From Candidatus Sabulitectum silens (GTDB lineage: Bacteria; Fermentibacterota; Fermentibacteria; Fermentibacterales; JCC-6), in contig MJAN01000001.1 of NCBI GenBank assembly GCA_001875255.1, positions 372,001 through 436,000 of the forward strand: a stretch of 64,000 nt of DNA, in the 5' to 3' direction. Under the pieces are notes generated by a model. It was not told the DNA's origin. It saw only the letters and a list, made by a program, of their open reading frames with translations, and did not search any database. The position numbers were made by a program, and so were the translations under genes. Below, one piece after another: positions 10,174-20,300 of this stretch (its first letter is position 1; each line of letters starts with the position of its first letter).

Positions 10174-11171
10174 ATGTCTCTGCTGATACTTTCCATTCTC
10201 GCCACTTTTTCCATAGCGGCCTATGATGCGGAAACCGATGAATGGGGTGTGGGTGTGGCTTCCTGCGTACCCTTCGCCTATCACTCCGTGGCCTGGGCAG
10301 AAGCCGGGCTCGGGGCGATCGCAACCCAGTCCTGGACGAATCATTTTTACGGTCCCCAGGGGCTGGAACTCCTTCAGGAAGGGCTCTCCGCATCGGAGGT
10401 GGTCTCGGTTCTCACATCGGCGGATTCCCTGCGGGAGAACCGGCAGCTGGGAATAGTGGACATGAACGGTGAAGCGGCGGCTTTTACCGGCGGGGAGTGC
10501 ATGGACTGGGCCGGTTCCATCCAGGGTCCGGGTTACACCATACAGGGCAACATACTCACAGGTCCGGAGGTTGTGGAAGCATGGAAAGAGCCTTTCTGGC
10601 AACCGAGGGAGCTCCCCTTGCCCACAGGATCTATGCTGCCCTTCTGGCCGGTGAGGCAGCCGGGGGCGACTCCAGGGGCAGGCAATCCGCCGGTCTCCTC
10701 GTGGTCAAGGCTGAAGGGGGTCACAGCGGTGCCACCGACAGGTTCGTGGAGCTGGTGGTGAACGATGACCCCAATCCTCTTGTGGTGCTGGGCGGACATC
10801 TCTACACATGGCAGCTCTACAACTGCATGCCCGTTTACGCAGAGTCAGTGGACGACGACCCCGTGGCTGAAAGCAGGATGCTCTACATACTGGAGAGCCT
10901 GGCGGAACGGGGAAGCGACAACCCACAGCTCCTCAACCTGGGCGCCTGGGAACTGGCCACCAGGGACCTGATGCTGGAAGAAGCCGTGGCCATGGCCAGG
11001 ACAGCGGTGGAACTTGCACCGGAGGATTCGAATATCAGGGATACCCTGGCCGAGGCCCTCTTCAGGAGCGGCAGGGTGGAAGAGGCGGTTCAGGAGGCGG
11101 AGCGGGCACTGGAGCTGGATCCCGAAAGCGCATACCTGAGGGAACAGCTGGAAAGGTTCAGGGGACACTGA
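10174..11171 (+). CDS. Secreted DUF1028 protein with C-terminal TPR repeats (one frameshift)
   Basis: ATG at 10174 starts a short signal peptide ([10 protein letters not shown]) followed at once by [20 protein letters not shown], the canonical beginning of PF06267 (DUF1028). Other family landmarks follow: [62 protein letters not shown], and after a missing base near 10590, [20 protein letters not shown]. The final 90 residues are tetratricopeptide-like ([40 protein letters not shown]). DUF1028 is grouped with Ntn-type hydrolases, where a residue near the mature N-terminus would be catalytic; the Thr right after the hydrophobic leader fits that idea but is unproven. Repaired length is about 332 residues. 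The next gene starts 3 bases later. Confidence 0.82.
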
Positions 11172-11173
11172 AA

Positions 11174-11704
11174 ATGTCGGACAGAACGGGGATGTTCCAT
11201 ATTTACACCGGCAACGGCAAGGGGAAGACCACAGCCCTGCTGGGTCTCTCCGTAAGGGCGGCCTGTTCTGGAATGAGCGTTTACATCGGTCAGTTCATGA
11301 AGGGCCAGGATTATTCGGAACTCTGCCTTCCCCGGCGGTTCGAGGAGATCACCATCGAGCAGTTCGGCACACCGGAGTTCATCCATCCCAGGGAGGAACC
11401 AACCCCTGAGCAGCTGGAAGGGGGCAGACAGGGCATTGCCGCCGTAAGGGAGGCCATGCGCAGCGGTGTCTACCGTCTGGTTGCCGCCGATGAGATATGC
11501 GTGGCGGTTTACCTCGGCGTGGTGTCCGAGGCAGAGGCCCTTGCCCTTGCCGGGGAGAGACCCCCGGACACAGAGCTTGTCTTCACCGGCAGGTACGCCA
11601 CCGAAGGCATGGTAAAGATCGCGGATCTGGTCACGGAAATGGTTGAAGTCAAGCACTATTACAATGACGGGAAATTCCCGGCAAGAAGAGGAATTGAGAA
11701 CTGA
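11174..11704 (+). CDS. cobO: Cob(I)alamin adenosyltransferase, CobO/BtuR type
   Basis: The product transfers the adenosyl group of ATP to cob(I)alamin to make coenzyme B12 and may also act on corrinoids during synthesis or salvage. The 176-residue protein is intact. It has the P-loop GNGKGKTTALLGLSVRAA at residues 14-31, the block VYIGQFMKGQDYSEL, the Walker B-like LVAADEICVAVYLG, and the C-terminal TEMVEVKHYYNDGKFPARRGIE, which matches the usual K-H-x-Y-x-x-G-x-x-A-R-x-G-I-E ending of CobO. It follows the DUF1028 gene by 2 bases, so the two are co-transcribed. A B12-binding radical SAM protein at 4443 is one possible user of corrinoid in this region. Confidence 0.95.
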   Translation: MSDRTGMFHIYTGNGKGKTTALLGLSVRAACSGMSVYIGQFMKGQDYSELCLPRRFEEITIEQFGTPEFIHPREEPTPEQLEGGRQGIAAVREAMRSGVYRLVAADEICVAVYLGVVSEAEALALAGERPPDTELVFTGRYATEGMVKIADLVTEMVEVKHYYNDGKFPARRGIEN

Positions 11705-11720
11705 AAGAGAGGGTAGATAA

Positions 11721-12305
11721 ATGAGGAACTCAGTAATTATCCTTCTGCTGGCCCTGGCCGCCGCCACTGCCCAGCAGGTCAATCCCCCCAGGGACGGGGT
11801 GGATATCATTATTGGAGCAGGAGCCTGGCTTCCGGGACTCTTCAACGACGGCAACCAGCTGACCGTGGGAACATCCTTCCTTGTGGGCATTGAAACCCCC
11901 ATGTTCCAGGCTGACCAGTTCAGACTTACAGCAGGGCCTGCCTTCTGCGGTTCCGACAACGGGAACTACGAAGGCATTACAGCGGTGATGCTGAACGCCG
12001 GTTACAGGAAGTACCCCTTTTTCAGACCCTATGCCGGTTCCAGGGGGATCGAACCATTCCTGGGGATCACCGCCGGTGGTCTGGTGGTTTGGGACAGCAC
12101 GGCGGACACATTCGAGGATGGCGAATCCACAAGTACCGGGGGAGCCATGCTCGGGGCCGAGGTGGGAACCAGAGTGAAGGTCGGGGAGAACATGTTCCTG
12201 GACCTGACCCTGGGTGCCGACTGGGTCCCGATAGGGTCGGAGCTGGCCGGTGAGCTGGAAAAGGACCTGTCCGGATTGAGGATACAGGGCAGCCTTATTT
12301 TCTGA
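11721..12305 (+). CDS. Small outer-membrane beta-barrel protein
   Basis: This intact 194-residue protein starts with a clear signal peptide (MRNSVIILLLALAAATAQ) and consists of alternating amphipathic strands such as TVGTSFLVGIETPMF, FRLTAGPAF, EPFLGITAGGLVVW and LDLTLGADWVP. It ends in LRIQGSLIF, the aromatic terminal strand of a BAM substrate. Such eight-stranded OmpW/OmpX-like proteins cannot be assigned a function from sequence. It begins 17 bases after cobO with a moderate ribosome site (GAGGG) and overlaps the convergent rlmN end by 11 bases. Confidence 0.72.
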   Translation: MRNSVIILLLALAAATAQQVNPPRDGVDIIIGAGAWLPGLFNDGNQLTVGTSFLVGIETPMFQADQFRLTAGPAFCGSDNGNYEGITAVMLNAGYRKYPFFRPYAGSRGIEPFLGITAGGLVVWDSTADTFEDGESTSTGGAMLGAEVGTRVKVGENMFLDLTLGADWVPIGSELAGELEKDLSGLRIQGSLIF

Positions 12306-13325
12306 GAAGCACCGATGCTCCCAGCTGGCCGCAGGCCCCTGCCACCTCACCTCCCCGTGAACGGCGCAGGGTTACCGCCTGACACCTTGGATAGAGGAAT
12401 TCGATAAATTCCTTTACCCTTTTCCCGGAGGGTCTTTCCCATTCCAGTCCCGGCACCGGGTTGTAAACCAGGAGGTTGATCTTGCAGGGCAGGCCCCTGG
12501 AGTATTCCGCCAGGCCCGGGCCTCCTCCATTGAGTCGTTCACCCCCCTTATCAGGCAGTACTCCAGGGTCACCCTTCTGCCGGTGGCCACCGTGTAGGCC
12601 ATCATGTCCTTCCTCAGCAGGTGAAGGGGCAGGGCAGCCGCCGCTGGAATGATCCGTCTGCGGGTTTCCTCTCTGGCGCTGTGCAGGGAAACCGCCAGGC
12701 CATACTGTCTGTGGAGGTCTATCAGCTCTTTCACGCCTCCCGGTATTCCCACCGTGGAGATGGTGATCTTTCTCTGACCGATGCAGATACCCCTGTCATC
12801 ACTGATTATGTCCAGGGCCCGGCGCACGCTTTCCCAGTTGTCCATGGGTTCCCCCATACCCATGAGAACCACATTGCTTATCCGCCCGGGTGCTGAATCG
12901 GCCATGGCATAGAGCTGGGCCACTATTTCGTCCGTTGACATGTTCCCGTGGAACCCCGCGGTACCGGTCATGCAGAATCTGCAGCCCATACGGCAGCCGT
13001 ATTGTGTGGAAAGGCACGCGGTGAACCGGGGAGGGTCCGGAATGATCACCGACTCCGATGGCCCTCCGGGCAGGTTCAGCAGGAACTTCACCGTTCCATC
13101 GGGAGCTTCTGTCCTTCGGGACAACCCTGGGAGGGTGATCACCGCTTCGGAGTCCAGGCGGCACCGGAGCTGTTTGGAAAGGCTTGTCATTCCGCTGAAG
13201 GAACCCTCCCGGCGGAGGTGGAGCCATGTGAATATCTGCCCGGCCCGGAAGGGTTTCTGGCCCAGGTGTTCAACCAGCCAGGTCTCCAGTTCGGCGTAGG
13301 TCATTCCAAGTATTCTTACCGGCAA
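12295..13325 (-). CDS. rlmN: Dual-specificity rRNA/tRNA adenine-C2 methyltransferase RlmN (frameshifted)
   Basis: RlmN is a radical SAM enzyme that methylates C2 of A2503 in 23S rRNA and A37 in some tRNAs. The N-terminal adaptor reads LGQKPFRAGQIFTWLHLRR. The cluster motif is YGCRMGCRFCMTG (CX3CX2C), followed by NVVLMGMGEPMDNW, ITISTVGIPGGVKEL and LAVSLHSA. A frameshift near 12520 hides the last 75 residues; the repaired frame ends in GGEVAGACGQLGAS, which contains the second catalytic cysteine. Length is about 343 residues, as expected. The start is taken as TTG at 13325, which has AAGGAG five bases upstream; GTG at 13331 is also in frame but lies inside that ribosome site. Confidence 0.94.
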
Positions 13326-13338
13326 TGGCACTCCTTCT

Positions 13339-13344
13339 TATAAT
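13339..13344 (+). promoter_or_regulatory. Candidate -10 box ahead of mtnP
   Basis: A perfect TATAAT lies between the divergent rlmN and mtnP genes, 31 bases before the mtnP ATG. No convincing -35 hexamer is visible because that position falls inside rlmN. A short leader of about 25 bases would result. Confidence 0.35.
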
Positions 13345-13375
13345 TGAACTCCGGAACGAACCGAAAGGAAAGATA

Positions 13376-14229
13376 ATGGCTAATACCGTTGGAATCATAG
13401 GAGGAAGTGGAATCTACTCCATACCCGGTGTGGAGATGGAAGGCAGCAGAAGGGTGGAAACCCCTTCGGTGACCCATCTGCCGAGGTTACCTTCGGAACC
13501 ATGCACGGCCTGGGTCTTGTGTTCATCCCCAGGCACGGGAAGGGTCACCGTTACAATCCCTCGGAGGTGCCCTATGCCGCCAACATCTACGCCCTCAAGA
13601 GCCTCGGTGTGGACACACTGATAAGCTTCAACGCCGTGGGCAGCCTGAAAGAGGAGATAGAGCCCAGGCACTTCATAGTTCCCGACCAGCTCTTCGACAG
13701 GACCAGGGGAATAAGACGCTCCAGCTTTTTCACCGACGGGGTCGTGGCCCATGCAGGCTTCGGGGACCCCTACTGCGGGGAGCTGCGGGAGATCCTCGCA
13801 AGGGCAGCGGGGAAAGCCGGGGCGGTGGTGCACCACGGCGGAACACTGGTGGTGATGGAGGGTCCTGCTTTCAGCACCAGAGCCGAAAGTGAGTTTTACA
13901 GGGCCCAGGGATGGGATCTCATCGGAATGACCACCCTCCCGGAGGCCAAGCTCGCAAGGGAGGCGGGGATTTGCTACGCCACACTGGCAATGAGCACCGA
14001 TTACGACTGCTGGCGGGTTTCCGGGGAATCGGTTACACTGGAGATGGTCCTCGCCGTGGTGAAGGACAATGTAAAAATGGCAGGGAAGGTGCTTTCAGAA
14101 GCCCTTCAGCTGCTGGCGAAGGGAAGACCGGCGGACTGCGGCTGCCGGGTTCCCATAGGCACCATGACGGCCCCTGAGGCCTCGTCGAGTACCAGGCTTT
14201 CACAGCTGGAAACGATACTGAAAAGATAA
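13376..14229 (+). CDS. mtnP: S-methyl-5'-thioadenosine phosphorylase (one frameshift)
   Basis: The enzyme splits methylthioadenosine with phosphate into adenine and methylthioribose 1-phosphate, recycling the by-product of polyamine synthesis and other SAM reactions. ATG at 13376 has AAAGGAAAG just ahead. The sequence shows GIIGGSGIYSIPGVE, then (after a missing C near 13465) FGTMHGLGLVFIPRHGKGH, LGVDTLISFNAVGSLKEEI, VVMEGPAFSTRAES, and MTTLPEAKLAREAGICYATL with STDYDCW. The G-M-T-x-x-P-E-A-x-L-A-R-E-A-x-x-C-Y block and D-Y-D-C-W distinguish MTA phosphorylase from guanosine or inosine phosphorylases. Length is about 284 residues. Its last base overlaps the thiL start. Confidence 0.94.
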
Positions 14230-15162
14230 TGGCAACACTGGCGGAAACCGGCGAGCACGGGTTCATAAGGGCGATCAGGAAGAAGTTTCCCATGGAACTC
14301 GCCGGGGACGACGGCGCGGTTCTTCGCTGCCTTGAAACCCCGGTGATCACCACCGATTCATTCTTTGAGGGAACACACTTCAGGAGGGGCTGGGCTGCCC
14401 CGGACACCACAGCCCGGAGGCTCATGGAGGCCACCCTGTCCGATCTTGCCGCCATGGGGGCTTTCCCCGAATACCTTCTCAGCTCTCTGGTGCTGCCTCC
14501 GGACATGGAACTTGACTGGATACTGGATTTCTACCGGGGTCTCACCTCAAGGCAGGACTGCCCCTTGGCCGGTGGAGAAACTGTGAAGGGCGGTGTTTTC
14601 GGGGTGACGCTCACCGCCCTGGGGGACTGCCGTGGGGAAAAGCCCTTACTGAGGCGAACGCCCGGCCCGGGGACTCCCTCTGGGTCTCCGGTCCACTGGG
14701 AAGGTCATTCCGCTCGCCGGAACTCCTGGATAAGGGTGATCTCAGTCCGGCGGAGGGGAACAGGTTCGTCTGTTCCTGAACCCCGGGGCAAGGTTCGACT
14801 GCATTCCAGGGATCCGCGGTGCCGGGGCAAGGTCGGCCATAGACATTTCCGACGGACTGTTCTCCGAGTGCGGTCACCTGTCCCGGGAGAGCGGCGTGTG
14901 CCTGGTCATCGATCTGGAAAGCGTTCCCCTGGTTGAGTACTGCCGGGGAAAACCCATGGAGGCCTGCGTCGCCGGGGAGGACTTCGAGCTGCTGTTCACC
15001 CTTCCACCGGGCGGGGAGCTGGTGGCCCCGGGATACTTCAGGATAGGCAGGGTCACCCCGGGCAGGGGGATCAGGGTGCTTGACAATGGGGAAGAAACAG
15101 AGATCCCTGAAGACAGGGGTTATGATCACTTTTCAGAAACGGCCCCCGTCAGGCCTACTTGA
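14229..15162 (+). CDS. thiL: Thiamine-monophosphate kinase (two frameshifts)
   Basis: ThiL phosphorylates thiamine monophosphate to the diphosphate cofactor. Motifs in order are AGDDGAVLRC, ITTDSFFEGTHFRRGW, ATLSDLAAMGAFPEYLLSSL and CPLAGGETVKG; the conserved metal-binding aspartates of the GDDAA and TTD motifs are present. Two missing bases near 14670 and 14785 shift the frame twice. The repaired end reads AIDISDGLFSECGHLSRESG and EDFELLFTLPPG, both diagnostic. Length is about 310 residues. ATG at 14229 sits on the last base of mtnP, so the two are translationally coupled. The end overlaps the convergent transglutaminase-like gene by 8 bases. Confidence 0.93.
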
Positions 15163-16063
15163 AAGAGGCTACCATATTACCTGTCAGCAGGTAGTTCCTG
15201 CTGTCGTACAGAATGGTGAGCTCATAGCCATCGGTGGAGTCCAGCTTCCAGAGGGGTATCACGTCGGTGGGACAGTGCCCCGTGGCAAGGAGTGAATCGC
15301 TTTTGAACAGCAGGGGATCCACCCTTACTCCGCTTCCCGTTTCCGTCCAGGCATGGAAGACAAGTTCGGGACCGTCCACCAGAACCCCTCCCACCAGGGA
15401 CATGTCTATTCCGTGTACAGCTGCTTGTCTTACCAGCTCCTGTGACATGGGAACGCAGGGCCCGGGGAGGGCTTCGGGAACCGGCATGTTCCTGATGATC
15501 AAGGATATCCTTTCCAGGGTTTCATCACTTATGGCCCCGGGCAGTGGTCTTGCGGTCCCCGGCCGCTGGAGAAGGGCCATGGAAATGGTAAGGGTCGCGG
15601 TGTCCCCCGGCACCAGACAGGGAATATCAGCGCTGAGCATTCCGCCTTCGTTCTGAAAATCAGAGCATATCACCGAGAGATCCTGGAAGGGGGGGTGGGG
15701 TTCCGGTTCCGGCAGGAGCACCTGGATGTTCCTCGCCGTGGTGTTTCCCCGGTTGGCCACCATTACCGAGATCACCAGGGTGGTGTCTAGAACGGCGGTG
15801 CCGCGAATTCGGTTCATGAGCCACCTGGCGGACCCTTCCGAAGTGCTCCTGCCCAGGGCCAGACCGTATATCCTGCCGGCGGTGGCGAAGTTTCCCGATG
15901 CCTCGAGAAGCCTTCCATATTCCACCATCCATGCCCCTTCCGCCGCCGCCGCCATCTGTGCGTAGTGAACAGCGGCCGGGGGAATGGATCTGAGGGTGAT
16001 CAGGGCCCTGGCGGAATCCGCCGGAGAAATGGAGAGCCCCAGAATGGCAAGGAGCAGTGTCAT
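15155..16063 (-). CDS. Exported transglutaminase-like protein
   Basis: This intact protein of about 302 residues starts with ATG at 16063, overlapping the permease stop (ATGA). A short leader (MTLLLAILGLSISPADS) suggests export. After a helical segment comes VVISVMVANRG-like sequence ending in NTTARNIQVLLPEPEP, the immunoglobulin-like strand region that often precedes transglutaminase cores. The last 80 residues carry a Cys (GPCVPMSQELVRQAAVHGI), a His (LVFHAWTETGSG) and an Asp (VRVDPLLF) in the order and spacing of a transglutaminase-fold Cys-His-Asp triad. The domain is shorter than in well-known members, so catalysis is uncertain. Coupling to the Lol-type permease suggests a role in the periplasm or at the cell surface. 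Confidence 0.62.
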   Translation of the reverse strand: MTLLLAILGLSISPADSARALITLRSIPPAAVHYAQMAAAAEGAWMVEYGRLLEASGNFATAGRIYGLALGRSTSEGSARWLMNRIRGTAVLDTTLVISVMVANRGNTTARNIQVLLPEPEPHPPFQDLSVICSDFQNEGGMLSADIPCLVPGDTATLTISMALLQRPGTARPLPGAISDETLERISLIIRNMPVPEALPGPCVPMSQELVRQAAVHGIDMSLVGGVLVDGPELVFHAWTETGSGVRVDPLLFKSDSLLATGHCPTDVIPLWKLDSTDGYELTILYDSRNYLLTGNMVASFK

Positions 16064-17278
16064 CCTCTGAGGCCCTTCACCGGGTCGGTGGCCGCGGCCT
16101 TCGCCGCGGGGATAAGGGCTGCCAGAAGGCTTATGAGCACAGCGGCGCCCCCTGCGGTGAACACCGCCTGGAATGAGATCCTCATGGGGAAGGAGTCGTG
16201 GAAGGAGTAGACATCCGGGAGCTGTATGATCCCTGTGGAGGCGATGACCCAGCATCCGACAAGACCCAGCAGTATTCCGGAAACAGCTCCGGAGAGACCC
16301 ACCAGCATGCCCTCCCAGAGAAAGATCCTCATTATGAGTTTCCTTTCAGCCCCCATTGCCTTCAGAACGGAAATGTCACGGCGCCTTTCAACCACCGTTC
16401 TGGAAATCGTGCCGGTGATATTGAAGGAGGCCACCAGTGTTATCAGAAGCAGCGCCGCGAAGGAACCCAGCTTTCAAGCTTCATGCTGGCTGAAAGGGCC
16501 GGGTTCCTCTGCTGCCAGGTGAGGACCCTGAGGGAATCGGGAAGGGCCAGGCGAATTGCCTCCACAGCCCGGCTGATGGTATACCCCTCGGCGGGTTCAA
16601 CGAAGTAACCTGTGTATCCTCCCCGGGGAAGGAACATCCGGGAGGCGGTTTCCAGGGGGATGTAGGCGATCTTCCTGTCGTTGGCGGGAAGGCCTGTTTC
16701 CACGGAGCCGGTGAGCACCGTTCTTCCGATCCCGCTGCCGCTGCTGGAGAAGAAGGCCGCCGGTGGAAAGAAAAGCAGTGTATCCCCCACGCTGTGCATG
16801 AAATCCTCGGAGAGATAGATGCCCAGCACCGCGCCGGGAAGGCCGGTTTCAGGCACAAACGGAGGAGTGCCCCAGATGAGCATAGTGTCAAGCCCCGAAC
16901 CGGAGAAGCCTTCCGGTGTTATCCCCCTCACCAGGCAGCCGGCCTCGATGTTTCTGGAGGGCATTCTTACAACGGCCTCGCCCTCGATGAAGGGGTGAAC
17001 CACTTCCACCGCCGGAAGGGAGGTGAGGTTCCCGGCGAAGTCCGGGTCTTCGGTAACCGGAGCGTTACCCCGGAGAGAATGGCGATGGGTGCGTCAACGG
17101 CCCTTATGCTCTTGCCAATGAAATCCTCCAGACCCGCCAGAACCCCCATGACTATCACCAGGGCGGCCACGCCCAGGGAAACCCCGGCGGTGCTCACCAC
17201 CGAAGCGAAGGCAATGCGCCTTCTGCGGGGGTGACGTCTGAGGTACCGCCAGGCGATCTTCCAGGAAAGGGCAGTCAG
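16060..17278 (-). CDS. LolC/LolE-type lipoprotein-releasing permease (frameshifted)
   Basis: The N-terminus reads LSWKIAWRYLRRHPRRRR followed by ASVVSTAGVSLGVAALVIVMGVLAGL, the signature start of LolC/LolE. The periplasmic domain includes ITPEGF, and the C-terminal FtsX part has MASFNITGTISRTVVERRRD, ISVLKAMGAERKLIMRIFLW and a final AAKAAATDPVKGLRG. F-N-I-x-x-x-I-S-x-x-V-x-E-R-R-x-D-I-x-x-L-K-x-x-G-A is specific to the LolCE group. At least two missing bases, near 17040 and 16470, split it. Repaired length is about 406 residues. A CTG at 17278, six bases after GGAGG, is the best-placed start; ATG at 17320 lies upstream of that site. No ATPase is adjacent, so it may share the LolD-like protein at 2647 or another elsewhere. 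Confidence 0.85.
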
Positions 17279-17353
17279 TGGGAACCTCCAATGTTCGAGT
17301 GAGTATTGATTATATATCAAAATGTGCCGTGCACGAACTCAGGGAGGTTCATT
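17279..17353. promoter_or_regulatory. Divergent control region with AT-rich palindrome
   Basis: This short region separates the Lol-type permease and the first C25 peptidase. It contains the interrupted palindrome TTGAT-N5-ATCAA at 17306-17320, much more AT-rich than its surroundings. On the minus strand 17309-17314 reads TATAAT, a possible -10 box for the permease; the plus strand offers TATATA for the peptidase. GGAGG sits six bases before a CTG on both sides. A regulator binding the palindrome could control both operons. Confidence 0.45.
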
Positions 17354-20300
17354 CTGTCCGCTGTCATGCTTCTGCTGGCTGCCCTGGCCGCCGGCCAGAC
17401 CTTTGATGTAACAGTACCGGAACCCATTCTGGAACAACACGAAAACATGCTGGAACTCTCCGTTCCCGGAATGGCCCACAGGGAGACAGAAGAAGGCATG
17501 CTCCTTCCGGTGAGGCACTTTTTCGTGCCCGTTCCACGGGGTTCGGAACCCCGGCTGGATTGGACCGTGGGATCCGTTGCGGAAACCGGCTGGGAAACCG
17601 GTCTCAGCTTCTCCTCGGCTCCGGTCCTGCGAGGAACCGGTCTGGGCACAAGGGAAACCAGGGAGGCTGTTGCCTTTCCCGCTGAACACTCCCCGGTGTC
17701 CATGAAGATAGTGCATATGCTGGGGTCCACCGCCGCAATGGTAACTTTTTCTCCCTTCTGCTACGGCACTGCGGAAATGTACGCCTCAAGGGTCAGCATA
17801 ACCCTTTCCCACCATGACGCCTCCGGAGGAAGACCCACCGAGGGAACCCTTTTCGAATTTCTCAGTCCCGGTTCGAATATCTGGTGGCCATACCGGACCG
17901 AGTCCCCCGAAAGCCCTTTCTGGGGTAAGCCATGGGCCAGGATCAGGGTTGAAAATCCCGGTTTCTATGCCATCACCGGCCAGGATCTCGCCGATGGGGG
18001 ATGCGATGTCTCCGGTGTACCCTCAGCCTCCCTTGCCATGTTCTCCGGTCCCGCCAGGATGTTCGACCCCGAGGACCCCGCCGCCGAGCACTTCCTGGAA
18101 TCAGTGGCCATAACGGTCCACGACGGCGGCGACGGTTTCTTTCACATGGAGGACAGCCTGGTCTTCTACGGCAGGGGTCTGTGGAACTGGAACTCAACCC
18201 CGGATTCCCTCTACCGGTCGCCCCACAGATACGACAACGGCAACACATACTGGCTGACATGGGGGGCCGACGACGGAGAGCGGATCACAGCGGTTAACGC
18301 CGAACCCTCCGGTGGAACCCCGGTGGAACAGGGCGTTATCACCATCGGATTTGAGGAGGAGGTATCTTCAGCCACCAGGGCAACAGGACCGGCTGGCTCT
18401 GGGGGATACTCTCCGCAACGGTGCCGGGATACTTCTACCTCAGTTCACCGGTGGCCTCCGAAGGAGCTACGCTCAGGCTGGGAATACTCAAGGCAGGCAC
18501 CCCTCCATGGGGGCACAATATCAGAGCGGAGCTCGATGGCGTAACGGTTCTCGATTCGGTGTCACACGCCATCAGCCATGAGAGGTACACCATCGACGGA
18601 GTATCCATCAGCTCCGGGGGAAACCTCATGAAGCTCTGGAGCGACTACCATAAAACATGCTACCTCGACTATGCCGAGCTCATCGTTCCTGTGAACCTGA
18701 GTCAGTCCGCCGGGTATCATGTTTATCTGAACGGCCTTAACCAGGGCAAGGTTTCCTTCGAACTGGGTACACTGACACCTGAAACCTGGATATTCGACAT
18801 CGACGACCCCCTTATTCCGGTGGAGCTCACAGGCTGGACCGCCCAGGATGGCAGGGCTTCACTTTCCTACACATCCGGCTCACAGACAGCCTGCATTCTG
18901 GCCGTTTCACCGTCCAACCTGAAAGAAGTGGTCTCCATAGAACCTGCCCAGCCTGGGAGAATACTCGGAAGCGCTTCACCCGCCGATGTGCTCGTTACCA
19001 TTCCTGAAGAGCTTTTCGAGGGCGCGGGTATTATTCAGTCCCTCTATTCCTCACGGGGGCTCAGTACCTGCATAGTTACCTACAGAGAGATATACGACGA
19101 ATTCGGCCAGGGCGTTTCCGACCCCGGAGCGGTTCGGTCCCTGGTAAGATGGGCTCTGGATACCTGGCCTTCCCCGCCCAGGATGCTACTGATGGTGGGC
19201 GACGGCTCAAGCGACCCCCTGGGCAACTCCACTGGATACAGAACAGCGGCCCCCATCTACTATGAGCTGGTTAGCGGATACTGCCTGGAATCCTTTTTCA
19301 CAACGGTTCATGAGGGCATGGAGTTTCCGGAGATACCCTATTCCAGGATCCCGGCATCCACCCTGAACGAACTTCTTACGGCGCTGCAGAAGGCCTTCGA
19401 ACTGGACGGTCCGGCGGCCCGGGGCCCCTGGGGCAACTCCATCGTGCTGGCCGCGACGACGAATGGGGTAGCAGGAAGACCGAGGATGAGCACACCCAGA
19501 CATGCGACTTCCTCGCGGACAGCGTTCTGAACCAGTCACTGAACATCATCAAACACTATCTCATAGATTATCCCTGGCCCCCGGGCACCACCGGAGAGGG
19601 TGTTCATCCGGAGAAGCCCCAGGCCGCCCAGGATCTCATCGCCCTGTTCAACCAGGGTGTTTCCTCATTCTCCTTCTACGGTCACGGTTCATACGATCAG
19701 ATGGCCAGCGAGAAGCTCTTCTCCTCGGGAATGGTCACCCAGCTGACCAACGGCCCCAGATATTTCCTCTACAACTCCTTCTCGTGCAATAACGGAGAGT
19801 TCAGCCTTCCCGCAGGGACTGCCTGGCGGAAATTCTTCTTTTTCACCCCGATGGCGGCGCCGGCGGCGCCATGGCCTGCACAGGTGGAAGCTATTCGGGA
19901 CAGAACAAGACCCTGGGTGCCACATTTCTCGGAAGGATCTACTCAGGCGAGATGGATATGACCCTTGCCGATGCCTTCTGGCTCTCGGTGGTGGAACTGC
20001 AGTATGCAAAGAACCTCGAATACGCAGTTCTCGGGGACGGAGGCATAGTCATCCCCATGGCCGATGAAGACCTCTGCGTGATCCAGCCACCGGACACGTT
20101 GTTCCGGGGCCGGCTTTCATCGGCGGGCTTCTCATTCCCTGGGGAGACCACCTTCCTCTTCCGGGCAAGGGAAAGCGCCGATTCTGTTACATATGTGAGC
20201 CCCCTCACCGAGGACTTCTCCATTGAGTATCTACGCTACGGTTCCACCATCTACTCCGGCATGAACACCACCGATGGTCAGGGGGATGCCCTTGTAGAGT

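Noticed and set aside
16967-17320. ATG at 17320 as the start of the Lol-type permease
   Set aside because: It lies upstream of the GGAGG site and of the likely -10 box, and the extra residues (MIYNQYSLEHWRF) do not match the family start.
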